NCBI GenBank assembly: GCA_051294375.1
Contig: CM119265.1
Location: forward strand, 10,371,042 to 10,435,041
DNA: 64,000 nucleotides
Reading direction: 5' to 3'
Source: Paraspadella gotoi
Taxonomy: Eukaryota > Chaetognatha
In this document: piece by piece, positions 10,008-22,075 of the stretch
Layout: each line of letters opens with the position of its first letter
How positions within the stretch are numbered: position 1 is the first letter of the stretch
The notes under the pieces: model-generated
The model's input: the letters and a program-made list of their open reading frames with translations, nothing else
Told to the model about the DNA's origin: nothing
Databases searched by the model: none
Program-made: the position numbers and the translations under genes

Positions 10008-10970
10008 AAAAACATGAGGTATACGGCTCGTTTAAAAAATTAAACACATGAAAACTCCATTATAAAAAGGAAAAATATATGTAAGATTCAGGCAGGATGC
10101 TTTGATTTTGAATTAAGAATGACAGGAACTATAACTAATCAATAAACAATATTCAGCTAAGGCGCGTATAAATTTGGGCTTCTTAGTACTATTACATCAT
10201 TTTATGCATCAATGCTGTATAACTGAAGAGGCGCATTTTCGGAAGGGCATGAATTGAACGATGAAACGCAAACGCCGCTGCGCCACTTCTATCAAGTACG
10301 TAGTGAGTATTGATGATCAAATGGAATGCATTTCACGTCACTTGCAGTAAATATTTGTCGAGTCGCGTCGACGAGTATAAATTCACTGCTCAATATTATC
10401 ACGAATGAGAAACATGTATAAATCGCTTTTCAAACTAATTTGTCGAATTTAAATATTTATCGAAATAAAACAAAAACGGTCGACTTGAACGATTCGTGGT
10501 TTGTCCAGCCTTTTCTTGTCTTTGCACTTGGATAAATAACGAACAAGGCCAAGATGCGTTCTTCGGAATGAGAAGGACAAACAAAGGGGGAGAAGGACAA
10601 ACAAAGGGGGATGAGGAAAAACTGAGGGGGGGACTTTTAGGGAGATAGAAAAGTAAGAAAAGACGAGGTACGTCGAGAGCGTTAGAGGGAAAGCAGATTG
10701 AGAGAGACTAGTATTACATGACTAAGGATTGATCTTTCCTCTTAATACCGGTAACCCAAAGATATACAATATGTGTGACCATCACCCATTACGTTTCAAA
10801 AAAGCGGCCTGCCCGGAAATAAGGAGGCGAATTGGAATCTTATTTTCGATAGAAAACGTGTACGTAGTTCACCGTGGTGAGAGGGAGAGGCAGAGAGAGT
10901 AGAGTGTTCAAATCTGCAACCCACCATCCGGCCTCCACCCTAAATCCCTCACACACCCTAGCCAAACGCG
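10008..10970. other. Gene-free stretch downstream of the RhoGAP
   Basis: AT-rich in the left part; a 20-bp tandem duplication of AGAAGGACAAACAAAGGGG lies near 10570-10610. It probably includes the 3' UTR of the RhoGAP gene. Nothing else could be named. Confidence 0.5.
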
Positions 10971-13900
10971 TCATACCGACTTTCCGACGAAGGGCGAAAT
11001 TCTCGTCTGTATGATCCACTTGGCGCCGGGATTGACCCGCACCAGCGCCATCATGTTGGTGCCGGGATCGAGGCATCGCCAGCCGACGTTGCCGCCATAC
11101 TCGAAAAGGTGAAGGGCGGTGATGTCGTCCAATAAAAGCAGGGAGGAATGGAGCTTGGACATACCAGGTGGGAGCAAGGCCAGCGAGGTTTTGGCAGCGG
11201 TGGCGGCTACAGATCCTCCGGCCCCGCCGGCCAGCGCAGGCCCTCGACACGCGGGATTAAGCAGAGCGTCCAGGGATTCCGATGGGACCCGCCCGTCTCG
11301 AAATCCGTGGAGGCGGCTGAAGAGTTGGACCAAGTCGCCGGCGGTGGTGCGATCGTCGAGCTGAAACTGGGTGGAGGCTCGAGAGAGAGGACGCCCCGTG
11401 CGCACGAGGATCATGCCTTCGTTGACGGCACCGGTGGACGCCGATGATGTCAGAGAGTCTAGATCCTCGGCGTCGTCGAACGAGGACGCCGCCGTCGCCG
11501 GTGCCGATGGCGTCGTCGAGGCGTCGGTCGACGGATCGAAGGCGGCTCGGGTGGAGGCGGAGGAAACGTCGCCGCGATAAGACGCCGTCGCCGGAGAATA
11601 GCCGGAGGAGGCGTTGGAACGTTGAGCCGGCGAGGGAGGCGGGTGGCGGGGAGGGAGAGGCCCCGGCGACGGAGCTCCGCCACCTCCGCCGCCGCCGGGG
11701 ATTTGCAGCAGGCCCGAGGAGGAAATACTGGTTCCGGTTTGAGCCGAGGTGGCGTGGACGACGCCCTGACCAGCGAGCGACGCCTGGATGACGGTTCCGG
11801 CGCCAGAAGACGAGCTGCCCGAGGAGGAGGAGGCGTTGGTCTTGGTGCTGCCACCGCGCGACTTCTTTACCCCCAACCATCGCATGAGATGCAAGTTGTG
11901 GCAAGAATGTTTTCCGCCGTCGCTATCTCCGCGAGAAGATTTCTTTAAAGCCTCCATCTCGATCTGATGGCGAATCTGAGTCACCATGAAGGACGGCACC
12001 GTCCACAGAATGTCGTGGTATTTTATCAGCATCTTCACAACGTTCGTGGTTCCTGATAATTCAGTTTCAGACTTTCAGTAAACAGTAAACACCAATAGTA
12101 AATAGGGTAGTGCGGGGTAATTCGGAACAGGGGCAATTCGGAACACTGGCATATAAAATCAAATTAAAAAATTGTGTATAAATATTTTATATTTGTTTTT
12201 GTTCAAAAACTATATTGGATGGATGAATTTCACTGAGATATAGAAACATAAAACAAAGCTTATTGAAAGATGAACCGATTCAAATTTTTCTTGCACCAAT
12301 CGACAGCTCTTTAAAAGAGCTATACTTCTCATATTTATTTTCTCAAAATTTAAAGCTACCTAGTGTCTTCCTTTTTTTGCGCCGCAGTGTAATATTTCAC
12401 CCACTTGACTTTCCATTATTAAAGTTACAGCTGCAGCAGCAATTTCAAAGCTGCTTGTCAAATTTCGTCTTTGAGTAGTCGTTTTCAAGCCTCTTTCACC
12501 GTCATATTTGACTTAATATGACTATGGAATATTAATATCTGATAGACGAGACTACTAATTTTTAGTTATTGTATAAATTATTTCGAAAAATAATTCAATT
12601 ATTTTTTACACAGCTACAATTAAATTTGGGTAAAACGGAACAGTAAGTATTCAATGTTACCTCATATGCTTTTTAGAACGTGTTAGTGATAATTTACTCA
12701 GTAATAATAAGAGTTAGTAACATTAGTTATATAATTATGTGAAAAAAATTATTATCCTATGAGTAATACAGTAAAAAAAAATCTATTTTTAGCAATAAAA
12801 AAAGTTACTAAAGTTTGGAACGGAATTTAACGCCTAAATCTGGTTAAAAAATTAGTAAAAGAAAAAATTAAGATGAAATTAATATAAAATTAATATGAAT
12901 AAAAATGTGGATAAGGCGCAACATGGGCTGAATATGACTGTCCGTAACTTCTTTAACCCCCTGGGCTTGGAACCAGGTTTGAGGGTCCTCCACGCCACCA
13001 AGGCGGCTTACAGCCGTCCTCACGCTTCCCGTAGGGTAGGTCCCGGGTTGGAATTGAACCCTCTACCTATTGGTCATGAGCTGATGACTTTACTCAATGA
13101 GCCACCGGGTCACAACTGAAAGTGTCATGCTTATTAGCGGGGTGAACCTAGGTAATGCCCGATTACAAATATTTGGAAAAGGAAATGAAAAATAAGCTAA
13201 ATTTTAAAAGACAAATAAAAATGATAAATAAAAAGATTAAGAAAAAATAACATTGGAAATAAAAAAGTGGCAAAAACCAATATTATAAAAAAATTATACA
13301 TAAATTATTAAGTGTTCCTTTTATCCCACCCTGGGGTAAAACGGAACACTTTCAACTTACCTATCCCTCATCACTTACATTTTCTTTTTACATTTCATTC
13401 TTAAAAACATTTAGTTAAATTATTAATAATTAACACGTTTGTTCAATTTATATTTGTTATACATTATTAAAATGTAACTATTTTCTTTGCCTCTGTTCCC
13501 TCTCCCTCAATTTTTCATTTTAAGTTTCAACCAATTTTTCTTCTTCCCCGTCCTTACCTTCACCTGTCCTAACATCTGACCACTATCCTTTCTCAATTCT
13601 TTGTTGGAAACTCTCTCTTTTCATCTCTCTCTCTCCCCCTCAAAATCAATGTACGACTTTGATTATTTCCAAAAGTGTTCCGAATTACCCCGCACTACCC
13701 TATAAATCATTTCTTATCCTAAAGAGACAAACCTTTGGCCATGTTGACCTCATTCTCCTTGACCCTTAACTGTTTCCTTGACTTGGGTTGGAGGAAGAGA
13801 TTTGGCGCCATGATGGTTGCAACATTGGTGAGCGACATTTTGTTGAACTCTTGGTTGGCCACCACTTTGTTGAGAAACATGAGCAGTCGCTTCAGCGAAT

Positions 13901-16900
13901 CTCTGCCGGGATACATTTCGGGAGCAAGAGGGCGGAAAACGGTAAAGGGTACACATATGATCAAATGATTAAATGATTATTCAACCTGTGAACGTTTGGC
14001 AGCAGCAGAATGAGGAGATTCAACGCCTGCAATTGTTGCTTTCGGTCGGGAACGCGCTCCACGCTGGCAAAGGCCTCGACCCACTCGTTGGTGAGCAGAG
14101 GTTGTGGCAGCTCGCGAAGAAACTGTTTCGACAAGGCCGCCAAGTCCGTCGTCCGCACTTGGTCGAAGATCTTGGAGGGATGCTGAGGAGATGAGTAGAA
14201 GTGGGTCTCCAAATCGCTTCGGATCTGAAAGGCAATGTACATTACATCTATATACCCGATAAACGCAACGGGGAGACATACATGCGTGATGCCAGCATGA
14301 CCGTGAGGGGATTGAATCCAGAACTCACGGTTAGTGAACGATTACAGAAGGCTTCATATTATAAAATGAGGTACCCCTTTTTTGTGACCAGAACTCGTTC
14401 CGAGAAAACTACTGGACCAAATTTATTGAAATTTGGAATGAACGACCCCTATGTGAATTCTAATAAAACTATCGAGGTGAATTTCAATATTTGACCGCCG
14501 AGTCGAGATATGGGCCGAGATATGGGCCACCCACGGGGGCAAAAAATGTTCAAAATTTTTTTTCAAATTTTTTTATTATTTTTGTTTTGAACAGTTGCAC
14601 AGACGTTTACTCTTCCACAAAAACGTATTTATTACCTCAAAAATATTCATTTACCATAATTTTTAGATTTGGAATAATTTGAGAAAATTGGAAGTAAAAC
14701 GATGAACCATGCATCTTCAACCATGCTTAATTATTGCAAATTTTTAATTCCTTTATGGAATATTAATTCTATATCGGTCCGCCTCGCCACGAAATGCCCT
14801 TTTGTTCGCGCTAGTCGATAGATCGCGCGTTTATCAGAGTAAGAAAAACGAACAAAATAACATCGAAAGATGAAAAAAAGAAAATCCAGGGGAAGCCGTC
14901 ACGTGACCGGCCTCGACCATGGGAGCCGGCAAATCCCAAGCCGGCTCCCTCCCTCATCCGGGAATACGAAGCCTCAATCGTCCCTAGAAAAGCCCGGAGG
15001 GGCCTCCACGCGACGTCCTGCAGTAGAAACGGAAGAAGGTCTGCGCGCCAGACCAATTCCCGCGCGAAGGATGACGCGAAAGATGACGCGAGGATGACGC
15101 CGAGCTCCACTCCGCGGGCAAAGGCGTCCGAGACCGCCATAGCGCGCGTCGACCCGGGGACGCGGAAACGTCCGCCTCCAAGAAAGGCTCCTTGAGAAGG
15201 GGGCGAAACGCTGCGTCAGAGATGACGAAAGGCGGCGCGGGAGGCGCAGAAAAGAAAATCGTGTGGCGGCGCCAAATCCGAACGGAGAGAGCCAAAGGCG
15301 CAGCGCCTGAACCGGGCAGCGGTCCGAAAGTGGCAGCGAAACCAGACGAAACGCCGGACCCATGTGTCCGACCCTGTCCGTCTTCGAGAGCGTCGATGGA
15401 ACCAGACGAACGTGAACTGCCGCTAAGGAAAGATAGCCCGCGTCGCAACGAAGAGAGACGATCTCTGGAGGCGACGAGCTGACGCTAAAGCGACGAGAAG
15501 GAGCGAGCGTCGTAGAAGATCCCTCGGCGGATATGAAGTGGCGCCGAGTCGAGAATGCGTGAAACCGAGGCCGCATTCCACGTGGGAAAGTCCGACGTGA
15601 GGGAGGGCGTCTCTCGAAAACTCCCTTGAGAAGGCGCCGGACACAAAAGTGCTCTCTCCAACCGGGCTCCCGCCAGGGGGGGAGAGCAGCTGATAAGCCG
15701 ACCTGTGAAGGTTGATCGTGCTGTACGAGAGGCCCTTCTCGCACAGAAAACCGAGATATCGTAAAACATCCTCTAGAGAGGCTTGAGATCCTCGAACCTC
15801 CCTATCCTGAAGGAGGTCGCAGAAGAGCTCCAAGCTCTGGCGTAGCACTCTCTGGTAGAGCCTCTCCAGCTGTCGACGATGACGGAGAAGGTGGAGTCGT
15901 CGATGTCGGAGAGGTTTGTGCACCGCCATAAAACCTCCAGACGACGAGCCTGAAGCGATCCGCTTGCGGAGGCGGAAGTCCGGACACGAGTCGACGACGA
16001 GGTTTTCCGGCGCCGGAAGACGCCTCGCGTCCAAAACCGAAGGAAAAAAGAAGCTCTGGAACCACTTCTGAGTCGGCCAAAACGGGGTGATCAGGAGAAG
16101 GGAGCCCCTCGCCTTCTCTAGCTTGCGGATCACCATCATCAGCAGAGGAGGGGAGGAAGAGATAGGCCAGGTCGAAGACCCAGCGTTGCGCCAAGGCGTC
16201 TATCCCCTCCGCCTCCAGCGTCGCCTCCCAGGCGAAAAACGTGGAACTTGAGCCGACGGGGAGTCGCGAAAAAATCGATGCTGGGGAGACCGAAAATGTC
16301 GACCACTCTGGCGGAAAACTCTCGTAAGGAGTTTCCAGTCCGCCACCTTGCGGCCCATCGACGCCCGCGGCCGTGATAGAATCCTCCGAAGAGAGATTGA
16401 CTCCTGCTGTAGCCCCGACGAAGGCAGAGAGAGAGAACGAAGCTGACCGTCTTCCAAGGATGGACGCGCCGTGGAAGGAAGCTCCGAATCATTGGAGGAA
16501 GGTCCTCAAAACTGTGAACTCCTTCACAAAGAAAAAGGAGAGGGGCATCCGCAGTCGACCAGGTTCCCATCGACAGTTGGCCCTGATGGAGAAACCCCCA
16601 TCCCTGCGACGAAGCATCCGTCGTCACCTCCAGCGTGCAGACCTCCGGGAGGAGGTCGTCGAGCGGAGTGAAGCACTGGTCTGGAGAGATGGCTGCGATC
16701 CACCGCAGCTCCTCCATCGCCGGCGAGTGGAGAGGAACAACGCGGTCGAGATCCTTCTTCGACTTGTAGACACGAAAGATCTCGTTGAATCCTCGAAAAC
16801 CTGCAGCGTAGCAGCAGTACTGCCAAGGACGCCGCCGTCGAAAGGCGCAGAGCTGAAGGCACTGACGAGCACGTGGTGCGGTCGTTGGCAAAGATTCTCC

Positions 16901-19900
16901 GCGAGAGCGAAGAGTCGTAATTTTCGTCTCCGGGAGCGCGATGGAGTGGGAGAGGCTGTCCCAAACGAAATCGAGGAAATCGAAGCTCTGAGAGGGAGAC
17001 AGGCTCGACCTCTGAAGGTGGATGCGCCTTCCGAGTGGCTCGTGACAAACGTCCGCCGAGGAAACCAGGATCAAGATGCCGTCTACATGAAAAAAAGACA
17101 TCGAATCCTCAGTGGGCGGAGCCAAAGCACTAAGGGGCCTCGTCGTCTTGGTGCTGGTAGAGGCGGCCCTTCCAAAGCGGCAAAATCTCGGATGATCCTC
17201 GTGGATCGGGAGGAGAAGCATCTCGGAGGTCTACCGAGGACACCCAAACGCCTCGTCGAAACATCCTTTGTAAGTCCGGGCTCCTTCCCTCGGAAATAAG
17301 GCGGCGAAAGGAACGAGAGTTGAGCTCTTTTAATTCAAAATGGGCGCCAGCCTCCATCTTTCTTTCGTAACGAGGAAAAACATGGAAAAGAAAACCCGGA
17401 GAAACCGGGACTACCTCGATGGCGTCCTCCCCAAAGCCGCCACAATCTCCGTGTCGACCAAGGCGTCTCGGTCCCAAAGACGGTGTCGCGTCCGAGGGAA
17501 GATGGAAGCGTGCTGGAACTGCTTCGCCCCTCGAGGCGAAATCCCGAGAAGTTATCGAGAATGGGCGACGTCTCGCCAACGAGCGACGTCCTCGCCAACG
17601 AGCGACGTCAAAGGGGTTGTAGGAGACGAAGCCGACCTCCGACGGGGACTTCCGGAAGAAGCGCCGGCGTGGAAAGGTCCGTGTCGAGACTCGAGTCCAT
17701 GGGCGGATCCAGGCCTAAAACCTGGGCGGTCGGACGGAGGCGGCGACCGCGAGGGAGGCGTTTCGAGTCATTCCCGTCTCCCGACTTCTTGCGGGGAACA
17801 GACTTCTTGGTCCACTTGCGCTTGAAGGAAAGCTTCGAGCGGAAATGAGGGCGCTTGTCGGCAGCGGGTTTGCGGCGAGCGACGTTTCGTAGAAGCGTCG
17901 AATTGAGCGCCGATTCCACCTGCGCTTCCTGAATACCCAAAAAAAGGAAGATGCGGTGGGCGCGCCACAGCGAGTACTTGGCGGCGGATCTCGCCGACTG
18001 AAAGGTTGAGGGACGCCGCTTGAATAAGAGCCGGCGTCGCGAAGCGGGGGCGGCAAGGGCGTCGACGCCAGCGCTGACCTCATTTCTGGACGAGCCGGAA
18101 CGGAGAGCCTCTTTGATTCCGCGCAGCTCATCGACAACTAAGGATGGCATGCCGCGTAGCGCCGTTCTCCTGCATCGCACGTGAAAGGAGCGGAGAGTAG
18201 CCGCGTTATTCCCCTTTGGAAAACGCACGACTCGAATTGAGCGGAGAGGCACGTGTCCGGCGTCGGAGCGGTGAACTCCGGAGGAGAAGCGACGTCGATC
18301 CAGTGGCGTATACTGCCGATCGCTGGGCGTCCCAGCGAGTTCCAGTTGGCCGTGAGGAAGACCCCTTCCCCAACCGCAGCGAAGAAAACGCCACATGTAA
18401 CGAACCTGGAACCGGCGCTGACCTGCTCGTGGGCAGGAAGCCGTCGAAAACCGCCGACGTCGTCATCCGAAGACGAAACTTCTCCTTCCTCCGCCGAATC
18501 GGAGGAGTACTTGGCGTCCGGATCCAGCACTGTGTGGGATCGATGACGCTTGGTAGAGGCGAGACCGTGTGACGGTCCGAGGCGGGCGCCCGAACTGAGA
18601 GGGGCCGCCTACTGAGTCGGAACAGCATGGAAGGAATTCGAGACCGTCAAACGAGGCGAAGCGTAGTGGAGAGAAAAACCGCACGATATGGAATCGTCAC
18701 ATGTAAAAAAACGTAAGCGGTAAACAAATTAGCGCGAGAATTAAACAGAAAAACTCCCGAACCCCCCCTCCCTTCTCCCCAACCCCTTTCCCTAAGCCAC
18801 GCCAAAGCCACGAAAAAACATGGTAGGAGACAAAAAGGGGCGACGGTGGGATCGTGGCGAGGCGGACCGATATAGAATTAATATTCCATAAAGGAATTAA
18901 AAATTCTCATATCGGTCCGCCTCGCCACGAAATGCCCCATGCCAAGAGGCGGAGGAAAGCGGTTATTTCAACAAAATTATTTCGATCGAATCAGACAAAA
19001 TAAAAATCTAAAATTCCAAAAATCGAAAAATTCGAAGAAAGAAAGAAAAAAGGAGAAACAAAAGAGGGAGGCGAGGCGTTTGAAAAACGAGCTAAAACCC
19101 CCACTACGCCATCTGGCGGGAAAAACTCACCGCCCCAAAGCGTCGAAACGCCGCTGAGACTCGCGGCGAAATTCGTCGAATCCTTCCTAAAGCTGTTCAG
19201 TGACGAAACCATCGTCGTAAGGACAGACTCCAGTCCTCTGGTCACGTCATCCGGCAAGTGGGGGATGACCAGACCGGCGCCACTTGGTCCGAGAGCAGCG
19301 AGAGAGGGCCTCGGACAAAGCCCCACCGCTCGGCCGGGCAACGGAAATTGTCAGTTGGTACGGGCCGAGTCCCCAAAACCGACGGAATCGGGCTGCCGAA
19401 AACACGGTAAAAGGGAAGGCGGTGTCGGTGGGGCAGGTGGGGCGGGGGCAGGACCGCTCGGTTCTCTCTTGGACCTCTCAAGCCCAGGGGATCTCCAGTC
19501 CCTCTCTACGTTTAGAGACATGTCCGAACGTTTTCGGCTGTCGGACTCTTGTCCGAACGTTCGTCTCTACTTGACTTCTAATGAGCGGGTTTCGAACGTA
19601 GATATACGAGAAAATCGTGAAAAAGTCAAAGAAAAAACGCGAAATCAGAAAGGATACAACCGAACTAGATGAGCGCGAAAAAAGAATTGAGGCTTCGTAT
19701 TCCCGGATGAGAGAGGGAGCCGGCTTGGGATTTGCCGGGCTCCCATTGGTCGAGGCCGGTCACGTGACGGCTTCCCCTGGATTTTCTTTTTTTCATCTTT
19801 CGATGTTATTTTGTTCGTTTTTCTTACTCTGATAAACGCGCGATCTATCGACTAGCGCGAACAAAAGGGCATTTCGTGGCGAGGCGGACGGATATGAGAA

Positions 19901-22075
19901 TTTATCAATTTTAGTTTTAAAATGTTTTTACTTATGTTTAAAACGTCAATGCACCTGATGCTACTAAAAAATTTAAAATTTTTTTGGCCCCCCAGGGGTC
20001 CACCCCCAGGGCCCTGTATCTCTTGTTAGGGGTTGAATATCAAAATTCGCCTCGATAGTTCTATTTATTTAGTCATTAGCACTCTAAATGTAAAATTTCA
20101 TTAAATTCGATCAGGTAGTTTGGTGGGAACAGATTCTGGTCACAAAAAAGGGGTACCACATTTTATAATATGAAGCCTTCTGTACTTAACTGTCCAAGCC
20201 AATTGGACGAGCAGAGTTTCACCAAGCTATACAGGAAGCGAATTTAGAATTCACCGCAACGGTAGTTTTTGAGAGACAAAATAACTAACTTGTTTGATCC
20301 TAGCGGCAGCGCCGGGAATCCTGAGGATGCCTTCCTCCCTGAGTCCGGAAGCTTCGAGGTGGGATAAAATCCTGTCGAACACCAAAGGGACGCGAATCAT
20401 CGGCGACGAAAGGCGCTGGTCGTTCTCCAGCAACCACGACAGCGGAACGTGGAAAATACTGATCGGGGAAGGAGTTGAAATAAATCGAAGACATTTTAAT
20501 TTAAAACCATTTTTTTGAACAGCACCTTCATCAAAAGACACACCTGAAGGGGGCCTCGCCCGGTTTGGGCAATCCACGCGGCTTAAGCGGCTTCCGCTTG
20601 ACGAACTGAATGTCGAGGACGTCGAAGAGCGCCGTCAGTTCGATGAGCGCCAGCGAACGGATGCGCGACAAGTCGTGCACCGAGAGGTCGCCGATCTGTG
20701 TCACCCCTAACTCGTCGCGAACCAAGACAAAGTTGGGAAGATCGTCTTCGGACGACGCCGGCAACGCCGACGGCGGAGACGTTTGAGGCGACTGGCGGTG
20801 AGAAGAGGGTGCCGGGATGGCGGCAGCGGCGACGGTCCGCTGACTCGTTGACGCCGTCGACGCGACAGCGGTGGGAGGAGACACGCTCGGTGGGGAAACG
20901 TTCGTGGAGGCGTCGCTCATGATCGAAGGCTTCTTTGTCGACGGCGACGCATAACCAAATTCGAGTTTGGCGTCCGGCGTCTTTTCCGGCGAGTCTTGCT
21001 CGGCGACGTCGGCGATAGGGCCGACGTCTTCCACGCGGCAACAAACGTCAGACGCCGCCGCCAACGACGACGCAGGAGGCGAAATAGTTCTTGTCTCTCG
21101 ACTAAAGACTTCCGCCGCTGAGGGAGATGCTGCGCCTCCGATGGCGTGGACGCGACATCGCGGCGTCGTCCCTGTCGGTGTCAAACTGAGAGTCTGAATT
21201 CCGTCGACGCCGTTGCTGTGCGAGTAAGACGCCGACGACGCGGATTGCTGCGGAGTGCGCCCGTTTTGATTGACGGCATAATGGCCGGTTTTGTTTTGAA
21301 GAAAAGGCAGGCCACCGAGGGACTCCAGCGCGCCGCCGCGACGGAAACCAGCGCTGGACGGGCTGCCCGATGGCGATGGCGGATGGTGGCTTGACGAGAG
21401 CGTCGGGCCGGGAGGAAAAGACGACGAGGAGACGGATGCAGTGAGATGATGATGCTGATGATAGCCTGTGCCGTCTTCCGAGAACACGTGACGAACGTCG
21501 GGTCGGGCGGCGACATCACGAGCGCGCAGAGCGTCGCCCGGCGACAACTTGGAGTCGGAGAGTCGATCGAAGGGACCGCCGAGGTCATCGGTGGGAGAGG
21601 CGCTGACGGTGGATGTCGTCTGTTCGCGGCGTCGGCGAAGGGTCGTGTTAAGGCTGTTGATGCGGCGTTTGACGGCGGCGGCTTGTGTTCGGGTCAAGGA
21701 CGACGTCTCTTGATTGACTGGAGGAAAAGGCGGGGTGACGGATGTCACGGAATAAAATCACATCTAATCACATTAAATCCAAGTTTTTTTTTGTTTCTCG
21801 TTTTTTTCCTCACCCAGATCCTCCTTAACTTCTTTTCCGTTCTCGTACTCTTTGACAAGATGTTCGAACCCGGCCGCTTCCAGCCACTTCCTCTCCGGCT
21901 CACCCTCTCCCTCCTCCTCCTCCTTCTCCTCCCCCGCCTTCATCGTTTCTTCCTCCTTCTCCCCCCTGACTTGATCGTCCTCCGCCTCCCCCTCATCCGA
22001 ATGGTGCTTCTCCAGGGTCAACGTCAAACCAGAAATTCCGCACTTCCTCTTTTGATACGAGTTAAACTTTAGGGA
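10971..22075 (-). CDS. ARHGAP18/28/40-type R-less/RhoGAP protein
   Basis: Six exons join in phase: up to about 22075-21814, 21717-20544, 20458-20290, 14224-13986, 13902-13733 and 12052-10971 (stop). Landmarks of the family are in order: WLEAAGFEHL, SLTRTQAAAVKRR, LSRIRSLALIELTALFDVL, then the RhoGAP domain with VPLSWLLENDQ, REEGILRIPGAAARIKQ (arginine finger in LRIPG), FLRELPQPLL, QQLQALNLLILLLP, NKMSLTNVATIMAPNLF, and the family C-terminus FEYGGNVGWRCLDPG. RhoGAPs speed GTP hydrolysis by Rho GTPases at actin structures. The last exon adds about 240 Ser/Gly/Pro-rich residues between the GAP domain and the C-terminal motif that human relatives lack. The 5' end is unresolved: no in-frame ATG was found before 22075, so an upstream coding exon is likely. 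Introns carry element P1 and the M1/DIRS nest. Confidence 0.9.
12105..13700. mobile_element. TA-flanked inverted-repeat element P, copy 1
   Basis: 1596 bp with inverted ends GGGTAGTGCGGGGTAATTCGG flanked by TA at 12103-12104 and 13701-13702. GGGGTAA-CGGAACA motifs recur inside (12120-12145, 12630, 13330). It lies in a RhoGAP intron. AT-rich interior, no transposase. Copy 2 at 34151 shares ends and internal blocks in the opposite orientation. TA target duplication suggests a Tc1/mariner-type MITE. Confidence 0.85.
12935..13118 (-). mobile_element. tRNA-derived SINE (tRNA-Met-like head)
   Basis: On the minus strand from 13118: CCCGGTGGCTCATTGAGTAA (acceptor strand and box A like), an anticodon loop CTCATGA with anticodon CAT, AGAGGGTTCAATTCCAACCC (box B GGTTCAATTCC) and a CCCGGG acceptor closure. 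A body of about 110 bp of unrelated sequence follows. This is the architecture of a tRNA-derived SINE inserted into element P1. The 3' end and target duplication were not determined. Confidence 0.65.
14811..16139 (-). pseudogene. DIRS tyrosine recombinase, frameshifted
   Basis: Fragments in different minus frames: PFWPTQKWFQSFFFP (linker typical of DIRS after RNase H), LGFLCEKGLSYSTINLHRSA (core-binding region), LLLVALASARRLQ (box A with the first catalytic Arg) and NWSGAQTFFRFYC (the C-terminal segment with the nucleophilic Tyr). At least two frameshifts separate them. The enzyme would integrate circular DNA; this copy cannot make it. Confidence 0.85.
16139..17600 (-). pseudogene. DIRS reverse transcriptase and RNase H, frameshifted
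   Basis: The RT start LRKKDGGWRPF lies in one frame and LKELNSRSFRRLIS with VDLRDA continues in another, so a frameshift lies near 17335. RNase H follows with TDASSQGWGFLHQG and the DIRS-type end SIDFFATPRRLKFHVF. It is followed on the left by the recombinase. Confidence 0.85.
17608..18684 (-). pseudogene. DIRS gag-like region
   Basis: Overlapping minus-strand open frames upstream of RT. One begins with a Ser/Asp-rich DPDAKYSSDSAEEGE, and another has a basic stretch KRKWTKKSVPRKKSGDG near its end. Position and composition fit a DIRS gag ORF, broken by frameshifts. There is no conserved motif to prove it. Confidence 0.55.
18853..18937. repeat. DIRS internal complementary region (ICR)
   Basis: 18853-18905 is the reverse complement of the left outer edge (TTTTTAATTCC to CGCCACG), and 18901-18937 is the reverse complement of the right outer edge (GGCATTTCGTGGCG to GAGAATT). 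They meet at AAATT (18901-18905), which records the end-to-end junction of the circular intermediate. Confidence 0.9.

Larger units (their letters stand above)
14739..19903 (-). mobile_element. DIRS-type tyrosine-recombinase retrotransposon, decayed
   Basis: The ends are inverted repeats of about 215 bp (14771-14979 and 19687-19896), and an internal complementary region at 18853-18937 matches both outer edges. That layout is specific to DIRS elements. Coding runs on the minus strand in the order gag-like, RT, RNase H, tyrosine recombinase, with several frameshifts. Both junctions carry AATTT, and there is no longer target duplication, as expected for recombinase-mediated integration. A methyltransferase-like domain, often present in DIRS, was not recognised. 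Intact ITRs suggest it inserted fairly recently. Confidence 0.93.
14345..20182. mobile_element. TA-flanked element M1, copy B, split by a DIRS element
   Basis: Left part 14345-14738 and right part 19904-20182 together make one M1 copy with the CAGAAGGCTTCATATTATA inverted ends and TA on both sides (14343-14344, 20183-20184). The DIRS element lies between them. Both are in the RhoGAP intron 20289-14225. Confidence 0.9.

Noticed and set aside
11257-11904. Large Arg-rich ORFs on both strands opposite the RhoGAP last exon
   Set aside because: Shadows of a GC-rich low-complexity exon; the RhoGAP frame carries the family motif and closes in phase.
16373-17299. 308-codon plus-strand ORF inside the DIRS element
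   Set aside because: Antisense shadow of the GC-rich RT/RNase H region; Arg-rich with no motif.
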